This document shows positions 25,621 through 38,230 of a stretch of DNA of 64,000 nucleotides, one piece after another (position 1 is the first letter of the stretch; the number at the start of each line of letters is the position of its first letter). Source of the DNA: Tetrahymena elliotti 4EA (taxonomy: Eukaryota > Ciliophora > Oligohymenophorea > Hymenostomatida > Tetrahymenidae); contig JH720364.1 in assembly GCA_000231825.2 (NCBI GenBank), forward strand, positions 62,001 through 126,000, written 5' to 3'. The notes below the pieces were generated by a model. The model ran no database searches and was not told where the DNA came from. It saw only the letters and a program-made list of their open reading frames with translations. The position numbers and the translations under genes were made by a program.

Positions 25621-28603
25621 TCAATATAAATATATTAAAAAATTTTTAACTCTTTAAAGATTGAATTCTATTAATATTCATTTTTTATAAGTTGTATCTA
25701 CGCACTATGTATACATAAAATTATTTAAACTAAAAATATACTTTGCGAAAAATTACACACTTCCTCACTTCCTCTAAAATAATTAATAATTAATTAACTA
25801 AATTAATTTTGCATATGTGTATCCTCTTTATTTCTTCTTTGTTTTGTTTGTTTGTTTGATTAAAAAGCCCAAATCAATCAATCAACCAATCAACTATTAA
25901 ACAATATAAAAAGTTATTGAATAAATCCATATAAAACTAAATTCATTTCCCTTAAAAAACAAACAAAAGAAGAAACAAAGAAAAAATTAAGCAAATGTTG
26001 ACATAAATTTATATTTAATGTATATCAAAAATTAATTAATTAGGTTGATAAAAAAATTAGATTAGATAAAACCCTAAATACCAAAAGAAACATTAAATAT
26101 TGCTTTTAAATTTTTTTGAAATCTAATAGTTAATAAACAATTCAATAAAGCTAGCTTTTTTATTCTTGAATAAGCTAAAAAGATTTAATTTATAATATCA
26201 TGTATGTTTTATATCTTTTTAATCTCTAAAAAAAATTTGAATGATAAAATTTTAAAAATATTTTCAGAAATAAAAAGATTATTTTTCTTTATGAACAAAA
26301 GTTTACCATTTAATTTTTATTTTAAGAATAATCTAGTAAAAATTTGTAATTCAAACAATAAGAAAAGTAAATATTCCTTAAATTTTATAATCATTTTATT
26401 GTTCATTATGTTTTATTGTTAATCATTTTAATAGGCATTAATTAATTTTTATCAAAAACTTAACAAATTTTAAAAAGTAATTTAATTTCTGATTTTTCTA
26501 TTTTGATTTCCTGAAGCTAAAAAAATTTTTAAATAAAAAAATATAAATTTACAAATCATTATAAATCTATTATGGCTTTATTTCTATCTTAAATTGTGAT
26601 AATTATTATTCTCTATTTTTTTAATACAGAATGAGAACTGATTAAATTCACAAATTAATTTTAATCAGCTATTTAGGAATTAAATTAATAAAATATATAA
26701 TTGACTTACTTGATAAAAAAATTATAATATAGTTTTGATAATAAAATATTAATTTTTATATGAATAAATAAATAAAATTAAACAAGCAAGATAGAGAAAG
26801 AGGAAATATTTTAATTAAAACGAAATAAAATTTTAATTAACAACCTAAAGAAATTTCAAAAATTATGGTAAAAAAAGAATATTGTTGGAATAAAACCAAA
26901 TTATCACTTGGGTAATACTCAAAAAAGAATAGCAGATACATCATTATATTTTTTCATTTTATTGATGAATATTTAAAAAGAGTAGGAAAACTTAACAACT
27001 TAAAATCTAATACATATTTTTATTTAAATATTTAAAATTCATTTATATTCGTGATTGAAAAATTAAAAACTTTAATAAAGTTGTTTTATAGGATTAAAAA
27101 CAATAAGAAGCATTAATAAAAGAAAATAACCAAAATTTTATTAATCAAAAGGAAAATTTTAATACTTTCTTAAATTAAAACTTTTGTTCATGTAAAGTTT
27201 TTAAATTTTTAGTCTAAAAAAAGCAATTAAATAAATAAATATGCAAATTCTACAAGAATTTTATTTAATGAAGAGCTCACTTAAAAAAAGAATAATTTGA
27301 ATTTAGAATATTAATTTTAACATATCTAATTGGAGTTTATTTTAATTATTTAAGATTTTATTTGCTTAAAATTTTTGTATTTATTAATTTATATCAAGCT
27401 ATTATATAATTTATTATATGATTAAAAATTAAATAGCTGTCCTTTTATTAATGATATTGCTTATTATTTAGCCTAATAAAATTAAAAAATTGTCTTGATA
27501 TCATTGTATTACCCCTCATCTTTCAAAATAAATTGGAAATAATCTTTGTAATTTTTAAAGGCTTAGCGTTTTGGACTGTGGTTGATTTTTAAAAGTAAAA
27601 ATATCCCATTTACTCTCTTCCAAAGTTTATAGCTATCCTAAATTAACTATAATTGAGATCAAAACATGAATGAAAAATCCTTTAATAAATGCCTTTAAAT
27701 CGCATCTTTAAAAAATAAAAGTAAGATTTGTAGTTTGTAGTAAGCAGCATGAATGAAATAAAGTCTGATGTTAAAAAAAAATGTCTTGGAAACAAATATT
27801 TTTTATCTTTATGAAATGAGGATATTTACATTCATTTTTAGTTTCTGAACTATTTTTAGAAGATGAATAATCTTGATTTATTAATTAATTAAAAGATTAT
27901 TTTCTTCTTTTTTTATCAGAAAATTGCAAACAAAAACATTGATTGATAAGGGGGCTTTTTAAAGAGTTTAATTATTATTTACTAAACTAATTTCATAAAA
28001 TAAATTCTTTATTAAATCATCTAATATAATTTCAAAAAGATCTATATTTTTCAAAAAATTTGCTATTTAAATTATTTTAATTTGAGATCAAATTCCTCAA
28101 AAAATACATAATTAATGAGATTAATCTTATTAAGCATGTAATTTCTTCTTTTAAATAAATACAACCAAAAGGTAAACTAATTACTATTCTTTAAAAATCA
28201 CTTCTAAAAGAATATTCTTTATGTTTGTATCAAATATGTTTTATTACAGAGAAAAAGTACATACAAAAATTAGTGAACAAGTGGTCTAAATTTAAACTTA
28301 CTTTAAAATTAATAAAATATTTATTAATACATATATTTTTTATATGATATCTTTACTGTTTTTATTTTACCCTCAAAAAATTAAAATATAAAATTGAATG
28401 ATGCTGGCTAAATTATATTACTAAATTTATTAAAAGTAACATTAAAAAACTAAATTTTACCTTTTTCTCCTAATTTTTACAAGCTATCATCCAATTAATT
28501 AATAATTAACAAATAAATAAAATTTAAAGGGAATATTTTACTTCTTTAAATTACATTTGTATTAATTTTATTTTATTTATTTTCAGGTAAATCAAAAAAA
28601 AAT
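25621..28603. other. 3-kb AT-rich intergenic region
   Basis: Dominated by A/T runs. A frame of about 100 codons from 26204 lacks TGA but has no protein-like composition. Nothing else could be supported. Confidence 0.5.
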
Positions 28604-28762
28604 ATGAATAACGAGCAAGTGTATTTATTTTCATCGGATGATTTTCTAAAAAAAAGTTTAATAAAAGAATAAATGTATTCTCAAATCAATCAAATTGTGA
28701 ATTCAGTTCTTTTTAAGGGAGTAAGATATACCCTATAAAATCGGAAAAAGCCAAATACTTGA
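28604..28762 (+). CDS. possible small protein, 52 residues
   Basis: ATG-to-TGA frame with protein-like composition in its first 40 residues: EQVYLFSSDDFLKKSLIKE then INQIVNSVLFKGVRYTLQ. A GTAAGA donor-like signal sits inside the frame after FKG, so this could instead be the first exon of a spliced gene or a detached 5' exon of the membrane protein downstream. An A-rich leader precedes the ATG. No homologue recognised. Confidence 0.3.
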
Positions 28763-29289
28763 ATAAATTACTTCAATTTAATAAGCTTTTTATGATTTTA
28801 TTTTCTTTCACAAAAGGATTTTCTGTTTTGCTTTCTAAGATGACTTAACAAATACTTTCAAACTGTTAAATCAAAATGATCAATTAAATAATTAGTTTTT
28901 TTACTTCAATAATGAAATGTCAATTTGTTTATCAAAATATTTTAAAGTTATTTGGAGATATTTGATGGATTTATTAAAGGCTACAAAAAGTATATAACTT
29001 TTTTAACAAATAACAAATAAAATTTAGAGATTTATTTTTAGATTTTAAAAACAATAAAAATTAATTGTGGTTAGTAAATGCTATTAATTTTTAGATTGTG
29101 AATCTTAATTGATAATATAGTCTTTATTTTCATTAAAAGAATCTCATTAATTTATTAAAAAATAAGGAAGTTTTAGTAATTATTGTAAACCAACTTATTT
29201 GATAAGCAAACAAATAAGCAATCAAGAAAGCAACAAAGAAAGAAAAGAATAAAGCAAAAAAAAAATATATATATATAGACAAATAAACT

Positions 29290-32200
29290 ATGAAAGGAGA
29301 AAGTTTCACAAAAGAAATGAAAAAAAATAAAGAAGTTAAGGGATAGTTAGAATACTAGTTAAATAAATACAATCTCACATTTTATGATTAAGAATTGGAA
29401 GATCAATTTTAGAATTAAAATTTTAGATAGGTAAAAAATTATTATCTTTTATAGAGTATTTGTTAACAATGCTGGCTTTTTTCATTAAAATTTGAAGGAT
29501 TAAAAGCATATTCAATTTAAAATTTGATAAAAACCAGTTTAAATTATTTGATTGAGATAAATTAAGAAAAATTAAAATGATTTTTTGTATAGAAAATAGC
29601 ACTTACTATAATTCTTTAGCTTTAGTTTATTGTTTGGTAAATATTCTACATAATTAAGAAAGATGATTTCTTTTATGTCAGATTTGCTATGATTGGTTAT
29701 ATGCTTATAAGGTTGGCCACTGTTTAAAAAATAAATCTAAAGTATAACTCCATACTTACATCATTTGAAATAATTTGTAATGTTGGAGTTTAAGCTTATG
29801 TTATAAGAAATCATCTTTATTTTAGCTCTGACTTAAACTTATTTTTAGAAGGAGAAGTAAATCATAAATTTTTTGTTAATAATTTCAAGAAAAAGCTAAT
29901 ATTGAGTTCGAATAATATTTGGATAAAGCTCGATATATAATTAAAAAATCAAATAATTACACATAAATACAAACAAAGTGCAGCACATTTTTTCCAATAA
30001 CATTTAATATAATCTGAAAATAAATAACCATCCAGTTAGATTACAAATATTTTTTAATTGAATAAAATAATATGCCTATGATTTTAAATCATAAAAAATT
30101 GTTTTTAAATTTCCTCATGAAATATTTAACTGGAATTTGTTTGATGATGGCTCAATAATTAAATTATCTTTTTTTTGCTTTTTAGTTACTGAAATAATAT
30201 TAACGAATTTTTCTCATAATTAATTAATTAAATAGAGTATAGGGATTTTTCTGTTTTTAGATACATCTAAATTTATATATGACATATGTGTGATACTGAT
30301 AAGTTAATCAACCCTATTTTTTTTTACAGCTATGAATGAGATAGACACTATGTTTAGGATCCTTTTTTGTACAATTTAGATTATCTTTTTGAAGTACTTT
30401 TATTATAGGTACTAGCGTTAAGGCTTTATGAGATATATGAGAGAAAAATTTTAATAAGAATTAATGGATCAAATTATCCCAATGCAATTATTTGTAATTA
30501 ATTATAATCAGATCACCCAAAGAATTGAGTTAGTAGGTAAATTAGTAATATTTACTTATTTTTTTAGTTTAATTAAAAAAAATGACAGCGGTTATAGTAG
30601 TTAAGTAACATTTTTCAAAGTTAATCAAGACTTATTTTTATTCAATTATTCTGTCAAACAAAATAGCAATCATTTTAAAAATATTACAAAAAATTTAAAT
30701 AAAAAAACTCATTGAAATAATAAAATGATTTTAATGATAAATAATAAAATGGTTTTAATGAACTTATTATGAAAGTAATCAATATTTTTATTTGAGAAAA
30801 TTCAAAAAAGATTTATAATAAATTACTTTTAAAAAATTTACTTTTAGAGGAAATTTTTAATTAGTTTAAAAAGCATCCACAATGAATTGAAAATATTAAA
30901 TACTAATACAGTTTTTTCTATTTTAGATAGCAACATAAGGGCAAAACAAATGAATTAGATATTTTCTGATGACAAGCTAGATGTTTTCATGCAATCTGCT
31001 CAACTGAATTTCACTGAAAAAAAGAAAAAGAAAATTGTCACTTTAAAGAACTTTCTTGTAGGCATGTTCATAAAGTTAGAAAATAAAAAGTAGGTTTTTT
31101 AAGATTTCATTAAAAGCACTAAAGACTTTGATAAAATCACTGCATATCAAGTAGATTAACAGAATGGAAACATTACAGCAAAGTACAAAGTACAGCATTT
31201 AAATATATTGATACATATTATTTCATTCAGTATATTAATTAATTTTATCTGACCAAGAATTATCTATTCAAAAAAATAGGTTAAAATGTTTCCTAGAGGA
31301 TAAAAATAAAATCAAATGGTTATAGCTTTGGAAGATCTAACTTAAATTGAAGAACTTAAACTGGTTAAGTAGAAAGCTAAATAGGCAGATTAGCATCTTT
31401 AGATTTTTTTTGAGTACTTTAAATCAAAGTTTGCAAGAATTTTTCATGCAATTGATGTTTCTTGCTCTATGAAGATAGAAGATCCTATGGTAGAACTAAT
31501 GCAAGCAAAAAGAATTACAACCAAATTATATTCAACTGTTTAAAATATTGCTGGATTTAGAAAATAGGATAGCGAAGAATAAGGAAATTACAATGCATAA
31601 AGATTTAGCAAAAGAGTAAGAATGAAATCTCTTAACCCATCTTGCGTTTCAACTTTCAGCTTTAATAATCTCATTGATGATGTTAAGAGTATTTATCCAG
31701 ACGTTTTTAGCTTTCGTAATAATGATACTAGATCTAATACCTATTCCCAAAACTATATATAAATATACAGTGACATAGAAAAGATGAAGGCTATATTTAT
31801 AACACTGTTTAACTAAATGGAGGAATCTCTTCCATAGAAATACTTCAAGGGAGTGAAAGTATCTTTTTCAGAGGAGAGAGAAACTCATTTTGATTACATA
31901 AAAATATAGATATAGTTTTAAGTGCATAATGATTGTATATAAAGCACTTAACTTAAAGATGTACCTTACTTTTTGTAAGACAAGGAAAAGAAAAAAATAG
32001 ATTCTTATGAAATACTCAAATAATTACTTAGTTATTACAATCCAGATAATGATGAAATAAGAGATATTGAAATTGCTATGATTAAATTCTATTTATCTTA
32101 GATTAGTCCTTATGAAATGGAAATCAAAGAAGAAGCTATTGAACATGATTTCTAACAAGTACTCTCTAATAGTCTTATAGGCAATCCATAAAAAGATCCA

Positions 32201-33172
32201 AATTAAACTGAGCTAGAATCAATTAAAAACATACCTTAGTAGAATGATATGTATTATTAAATATCATCAAATAGATAAGTTGATCGTATGGAAACCTCTC
32301 AAAAATCTTTAGTCTCAACAAACAGACAGAATGAATTTGAGAATGATTAGATCTCATAAGAATTAGCTAAAAATACAAATAAGAGACTCAATTTAGATAA
32401 TGATTTGTCAGATAATGAGAATAACAACAACAACAATAATAATAAATATGTTAGTTCTAATCAAAATAGTCATGTGCAATTTACAATCAATAATATCCCT
32501 GAATGCAAAGCAGAATTTGAGATTCCAAAGAGACAATCATTTAAAAGAGTAAACTAAAAAAAGCTTTCTCAATTTCATAGATAAACAAAGACAAATTCTA
32601 TTGATAACAAAGACTATAAAAATGTGTTAATTTCAATAACATTTTTCAAAGATCTAAGATTGATATTAGAACTTAACCTGAGAAAAAATAGCTAAGCATC
32701 AAATTACAACTGCTAGAGCAATAACAACAACAACAACAACTATAATAATAATGTTTTAAATCTTTTGGATGTAAAATCTAGATAAAATTCTACTTTTTCT
32801 TATAATAGGACACAAAATGAAATTAATTAATTAACAGCACAATATATTCCAAAAATATCAATCTTGAAAAATAATTCCATGTTGGGTAATTAGTCTCCAA
32901 TAATAAATTCTAATTCCCCAACATATATTAAAAAGATTCCTAAAAATAATACATTAACAACAAATATTAACATCTTCAATAGTCCACAAGCAATACATTC
33001 ATTTACATCCATTGATGAAATACCTGAAACCAAGCTAAACAAAATCATTCCAGATTTTTAAGTCTAGACCATAAAAAAGTTGGAATAAAAAATTAATCAA
33101 ATCAAATAAAAATTAGCTCAGACAACTTAAAAATATGTCTAAAAAGATAATAATCAACTAGTAAATGTCTGA
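29290..33172 (+). CDS. multi-pass membrane protein resembling a degenerate sensor histidine kinase
   Basis: Five exons (29290-29430, 29593-30034, 30186-30536, 30927-31189, 31280-33172) give about 1029 residues with consistent phases. After an acidic N-terminus come several hydrophobic segments (for example IALTIILQLQFIVWQIFYII and ICVILISQ) and a basic amphipathic stretch ending IIPMQLFVINYN. A PAS-like linker region follows, and then FARIFHAIDVSCSMKIEDP, which sits where ciliate hybrid kinases have the H-box (SHELRTPLN): the His is kept but the surrounding residues are not. A later YIKIQIQ-containing part resembles a worn ATP-binding domain without clear N, G1 or G2 boxes. The last 300 residues are Asn/Ser/Gln-rich. 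Likely a non-catalytic member of the expanded ciliate sensor-kinase family. The kinase relationship is inference; membrane topology is seen directly. The donor of intron 2 (GTTAGA) is atypical. Confidence 0.75.
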
Positions 33173-33393
33173 ATTTACTAAAATAATTAATTAATCAAAA
33201 ATTATATTAAATGTTTTATATTTCCCACCTTCATATAAATATAAAGGGTGTTCCATTTCAATAGTTTATATTATCCAATTTATCTCTAATTAACATTTTT
33301 TATCAAACATATTTCCTATTCCTTTAAAATAATAATAAATTTGTTGTGATTATATTTTTACATTTTCTAAACAAAAACTATTAATTAATTTTA

Positions 33394-34289
33394 AAGCTCT
33401 CTGTTGAACTTTAAGAAAATGGTATTTCTGATATTAAATTCATTTCTGCTACCTCCTAAGAAGTTCTCAATGGCTAAAGCTTCAAGATCAGATTTAATTA
33501 TACTTAATTTGAAACACTTAAGACTGGCTATTTTTTAGCTTATGTTTCGTCCTCATATTAACCTGTGAAATCAATAAAGTTAAATTAGAAATATCTTCCT
33601 TAGTCTCTAGCAAAGGAATGTAATATGGAGTATGGCTTAGCTACACTATTCCTTCAGTTTTTGAATAGGATCCCTCGCTTCCTCTTAATTTGGCTATGGT
33701 TAAGCTTTCCAATCAATGATTCAACAAAAATATGACTTTTGTCAAATTTACTAGTATTCAATTTCGAGTTGCTGCTGGACAAAAATTCAAAATTGAATTC
33801 GAATTCTTAAACTAGGATGGAAAACAAAGTTTCGGAACTTGTATTGCTTTAGTCAGATTATGGGAAATTTTGTTAAAATTTCTGAATTATCTGTTGCTAG
33901 TCCTCTTTAATCATCTTTAATCTATTTAAGAAAATTAAAACTAAAATGAAGGATGGTCTACCTAAAACTACAAATTCAGTGAATTACAAAATGGAGCCTA
34001 TGCTTTTGGTTCTTCTTACAACAAATTTGCCAATGTTCTCCTTAAGAAATCTATTAAAATCATTTCAGTATCTAATATTGAGTAATAAGTCACCACAGGT
34101 GTAAACTTCAAGATTTCATTCATTTATCTTGAAAACAACAATTTGAAGACTGGTAAGGCTATCATTTATGCCTAAGAATGGACCTAAACAATCAAAATTA
34201 ATTCTTTGGAACTTACCCAAAGTCATTCAATTCTGACCAATCTCAAGTAATCAATCTTTCTTGAATTACTTCACTTCGATAACCTATGA
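33394..34289 (+). pseudogene. frameshifted remnant of a repeat-containing, possibly surface, protein
   Basis: Three related beta-rich repeats can be read but in different frames. Repeat 1 contains NGQSFKIRFNY and LKTGYFLAYV, repeat 2 has VAAGQKFKIEFEF, and repeat 3 has TGVNFKISFIY and LKTGKAIIYA. They share the core GxxFKIxFxY followed by a hydrophobic strand. Between repeats the protein-like signal jumps frame several times (around 33620-33720 and 33870-33900) with no splice signals there, and no start codon is in frame at the left. Codon content is C-richer than flanking intergenic DNA, as in a former gene. The repeats recall a lectin-like or Ig-like beta sandwich, but no family was identified. 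Sequencing errors are a less likely explanation because several shifts would be needed. Confidence 0.5.
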
Positions 34290-34850
34290 TTTAAATGAAA
34301 TTTAATCAAACTTTAGTATTTTATTGAAATAAATTCAATTTAAATTTAGTATTTCTATTTAATATAGTCAAATCAAATTCTTTCCAAAAATTATTTCAAG
34401 AAATAATTTCAAATTCAAATATAATTTAAATCTAAGTCAATCACATACTTAATTATTAATTTAATATTTTGTATTGGTTATCTATCAATTATTTGATTTT
34501 CCTTTGAAAATTTATCAAAAAAGTTTATCAAGTCTTTATTGAATAGTTTCTGATTCTTTTAACTTTGATGTAAATAATTAATAATTCAATTATGGTTAAT
34601 TCTTTATTAAATGTTTAACAATTTTTCTGTTTTTAAGCTTATCAAAACTGACTTAAAAATCTTCAATTAATTTTTACAAAGAAGGCTTTTTTCCCTTAAT
34701 CTCGATCAAAAATTTGGATTGAAAAGCATAAATTTTAATTGAATTGATATTTATTATCAAATTTACAAATCAGATTACTAAATTTTATAAATTTTGGTTC
34801 ATATATTGAAAAAATTCCAAAAAATCTAATAATTAATTACTATGTAAATT

Positions 34851-35720
34851 ATGGAAATAGAATTATTAAATTTCTTAAAAACACAAATCTAAATTACAAA
34901 TAAATGGAATAAAATTAAGAATAATTTTAAGAAAATCAGGAATAAAATTATTCTTTAAAGGATTAAGACAAGAAAATGCGTTTTTCCTACCTACAAACCA
35001 TAATTAATTTCAAGCTTACCATAAGAACATATTTTTCTTGTTACCGAGTTTGATATTGAATTGAAAGATTTAAAAAATTTGATTTAATATAGATAAAAAA
35101 TAATATCAAAAGAACCTTAACTTACTTTTGATGAATATTTAAATAAAGAACTTTCACTTATGTTTAAAAATGTTGAATATTCAGTCTTGTCATAACAGTT
35201 TATAAATAAATTTTATGAAACTAATATTGATCATGTCAAAAAAACTGAAAAAATAAAAAAAGAATAAGAAACATATTATTATTGATATTTGGTAAAATAA
35301 GTAAAATTTATAAATTTATATCAATATTGTTATAAATCATTCTACTTTTTTTAGTTTGTCATTTGGCTTGTACTTCAAAATTAATTTAATAATAAATAAG
35401 TAAAAATTAATTTTAACATAATATTTGCCTTTTTGAAAGTAATCAAAACTCAAATGTCAGCATTTATTAAGAGTTTAAATTATTTTTTTACATTAAAGTC
35501 ATCAAATCATTTAAAAGACATGTATAAGATATTAATGAATACACATAATGAGATACATTTTTTATTTAATCAAAATAGAGCATTGGATTTAAATAAATAA
35601 ATCAATGAAAAAATACCTGTTGTAAAAGGCAGAGAGAAGACTTTGTTTTGTATGTAAAAAAATATTTTAATTTAAAAAATGATAATAAATAATAACAATT
35701 TATAAAACACCACAAAATGA
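34851..35720 (+). CDS. hypothetical protein, two exons, interrupted by one in-frame TGA
   Basis: Exon 1 runs from ATG 34851; a canonical intron (GTAAAA donor at 35292, TTTTTTTAG acceptor at 35354, 63 nt) leads in phase 0 to exon 2, 35355-35720. Both exons look coding: EHIFLVTEFDIELKDLKNL and LTFDEYLNKELSLMFKNVEY in the first, and HLKDMYKILMNTHNEIHFL and PVVKGREKTLF in the second. One TGA at 35283-35285, three codons before the intron, breaks the frame in the context YYY-TGA-YL. If it is a true stop the protein is 144 residues and exon 2 is 3' UTR or a separate gene with ATG at 35454. If it is read through (Sec, or a TGG-to-TGA change) the protein is 268 residues. Mostly helical, Lys/Asn/Leu-rich; family unknown. 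Confidence 0.55.
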
Positions 35721-36004
35721 TAAATAAACTATTCACTTCTTTTTTAATATTAAATGATAAATCTTTTAAATTGACAAGAGAAAATAAATGGTTTATTTTG
35801 ATTTGAAATCAATATTTATCATTTTAGAAGAAAGTTATAATTTAGGACATTTTTCTTACAATTTAAAAAAAAGAATATTCAAAGAAAATACTATTATTTT
35901 ATCTTCAAAATCTATTAATTAAAACGATTTTTATGTTAAAATGAAAATAAATTCTCTCAAATTCTTTTAAAATAAAGTTTTAGTTTTATTAATTATTTCA
36001 TAAA

Positions 36005-36078
36005 GCCCGTGTAGCTCAGTTGGTTAGAGCGCGAGTCTCATAATCTCGAGGCCGAGGGTTCGATCCCCTCCGCAGGCA
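36005..36078 (+). tRNA. tRNA-Met(CAT), elongator type
   Basis: A 74-nt cloverleaf. The acceptor GCCCGTG pairs with CGCAGGC with one C-A mismatch and one G-U pair. The D-arm is GCTC...GAGC, and the anticodon stem CGAGT/TCTCG encloses the loop CTCATAA, putting CAT at the anticodon. The T-arm GAGGG-TTCGATC-CCCTC carries the normal TTCG sequence, as in elongators rather than eukaryotic initiators. CCA is not encoded; the discriminator is A. A run of seven T follows immediately and fits a pol III terminator. The internal A box (TAGCTCAGTTGG) and B box (GGTTCGATCCC) are intact. Confidence 0.95.
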
Positions 36079-36653
36079 TTTTTTTAGCAAATAAAAAGAA
36101 AAATTTGATACATCTTAAACAAAAATCTCTGAAATTAAATTAAATAATATGAATAAAGCCTGAAAATAAACTTTATTAAAGCTGATATTGAATTTTTAAA
36201 TTGTTTTTGCGGAATATTACAAATTATTTTTTTGTTGATATTTTGAAAAAATAAAAAGTATTTACTATAAACAAGTTTAATTGATGTTTTTAAGATGGTT
36301 CTTTATATTCTCAAATCAAAATCAAATATTACATTTTTTAATAAATTCTAAATAGAAAAAGTTTTTAAAGGACTAATGAAATATCTACAAAAAATACTAT
36401 CCTGATATTATTTTATTTCATCTTTTTAAATTTATATTTTACACTTTAAAACTCTCTTTTAGCATTAAATAAAATGAATCTTCCTTTATTTTTATCAGAA
36501 TTGTATTGATAAATTTTATTAAAATTTCTAATGACTCTTATTTTTTAATTTATATTTATTAAAATAAAAATTCCCTCTCAATCATTTTCTCTAAAATCAG
36601 TATCTTTCTTTATTAAAATGAAAGCTTGCAAATAAATCCTTTATTAGGTCTTG
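36079..36653. other. AT-rich spacer
   Basis: After the T-run terminator of the tRNA nothing is supported; the sequence is ordinary AT-rich spacer leading to the 3' end of the minus-strand hypothetical gene. Confidence 0.5.
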
Positions 36654-37076
36654 TCAAATAAATAACTAATTTAACTGTTTTTATTTAACTTTTTTCTGAT
36701 AAATATCTTCTAATTAGACTAAAAATGAATTAATATTTATTTCAAAGATTAAATTCATTTTCTCTTTTTTGTCTTTTTAGAGAACAAAAATTGATGAATT
36801 CTTATTTAGGTAAGTGAATCGTAACATTTCAAATTTAATTACTTGGTAAATCAAACTGAAATATTTAAGTAAACTTTTATCTGAGTTACAATTTAGATGT
36901 AAATATTTTAAGAATAAAAAAACCAGCTTCAAAAACTCTTTAATAACTTTAGAAATTGAATTTATTTTTAAATTACTACTTTTGAGTAATTCCATTTTTC
37001 TTTCATTGAAAATTTTGTTTTGAATAAATAAATCAATAAAATGGATTTCTATGATCTGCAAATTATTTTTGCACAT
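36654..37076 (-). CDS. hypothetical Leu/Lys/Asn-rich protein, start uncertain
   Basis: An open frame of at least 140 codons ending in TGA at 36654-36656, with protein-like segments: IIEIHFIDLFIQNKIFNERKM, SISKVIKEFLKLVFLFLKYL and LLKYFSLIYQVIKFEML. In the first 100 codons no TAA/TAG is used, so most of it is open in either code; the last 40 use several as Gln. The frame stays open upstream of the ATG to about 37150 with sensible composition, so an upstream exon is likely. Helical, with one hydrophobic stretch that might be a membrane segment. It lies head to head with the Mago gene. No family recognised, and a chance frame cannot be excluded in such AT-rich DNA. Confidence 0.4.
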
Positions 37077-37392
37077 TTGCAATAGATTTGTTTGTGCCAG
37101 CTATGAATTGATCCTAAGAATATTTGATGAATCATAATAATATAAACTCACTATTATGATTAAATTTATTCTTTTTAATTTTTTGTAAGAAAATTGATTG
37201 ATTTTTATTTATATTGATAGACAACTTTGTGATAAAACAATTAATCATTCTATCAATCAATCAATATTTTTCATTGATTTTCATGATTACTTTTTACTAA
37301 ATATTTCTTTGTATATCTTTTCAATTTTTTCTTTGAATTAAACTCAAAAAATTGTGCCAAAAAATTAAAGCAAAAATATTAGTTATTTAGAA

Positions 37393-38230
37393 ATGGATTA
37401 AAACGAAGACTTCTACGTTAGATATTAGTAATTTTCTATCCCATTATAATATCAGCCAAACATCGATGCATATTATCTAAAATTTTCTCTTATGTAAATT
37501 AATAGCGTTGGACATAAAGGTTAATATGGTCATGAATTCTTAGAATTTGAATTCAGAAAAGATGGAAGACTTAGATATGCCAATAATTCTAACTATAAAA
37601 GCGATAAATTGATTAGAAAAGAAGGTTAGCAAATATTAAAAATATGAAGCAAATACTTAACGTATTCTCATTTTAAATTTTAAAAGTTTTTGTCAATGAC
37701 ATCGTCTTGTCAGTTTTAAAAAGAATTATTGATGATAGTGAAATTTTGAAGTATTAATTATTTAAAAAATATCCATTTTTAAAAACAATTCTCTCTCTTA
37801 ATAAACAGGGAAGACGATAGCAACTGGCCAAGATCTGATAAAAATGGCAGATAAGAGCTTGAAATTAAATTAGGAAAAACCCACATTAGTTTCTCTGTAA
37901 AAAAACTAATAATTCATTAGCATAATCAAATATTATTTTAAAATATAATCAGACTAGCAAGATAGGATCTCTTAGTGATATTAAAGGAAGTAAGGATGCA
38001 GATGGTCTTGCAATATTCTTCTATCTCATTCAAGTAATTGTTAGCAAGAATTATAATTAAATAATTCATATAATTATGAGTTAATTATTTCTAATCAATA
38101 AAATTGTTAAAAATAGGATTTAAAGGCATTAGTATTTTCATTAATAGGTCTTCATTTTAGAGTAGATTAAAATTAGATATTTTATTTCAAAATAAAAATT
38201 TTTTTTAAAAAATAGATTAAACCAGTATGA
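37393..38230 (+). CDS. MAGOH: Mago nashi, core exon-junction-complex protein
   Basis: Seven short exons (37393-37427, 37506-37624, 37687-37750, 37809-37896, 37953-38033, 38117-38161, 38216-38230) encode 148 residues that align end to end with human MAGOH (146). Conserved blocks are [91 protein letters not shown] and the C-terminal IKPV. Mago pairs with Y14 and locks eIF4A3 on spliced mRNA. Six introns of 51-82 nt interrupt this small gene, and the last exon codes for only four residues plus stop. Without the last intron the C-terminus would read through into AT-rich sequence, whereas splicing restores IKPV exactly. Confidence 0.96.

Noticed and set aside
26204..26422. 72-residue hydrophobic/Lys-Asn frame
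   Set aside because: Absence of TGA over 100 codons is not remarkable at this AT content and the residues look random.
30035..30185. Coding-looking segment (IVFKFPHEIFNWN) with an apparent +1 frameshift in the kinase-like gene
   Set aside because: An intron with a TTTTTAG acceptor restores phase on both sides, so a frameshift is not needed; the donor GTTAGA is weak, so this stays open to test.
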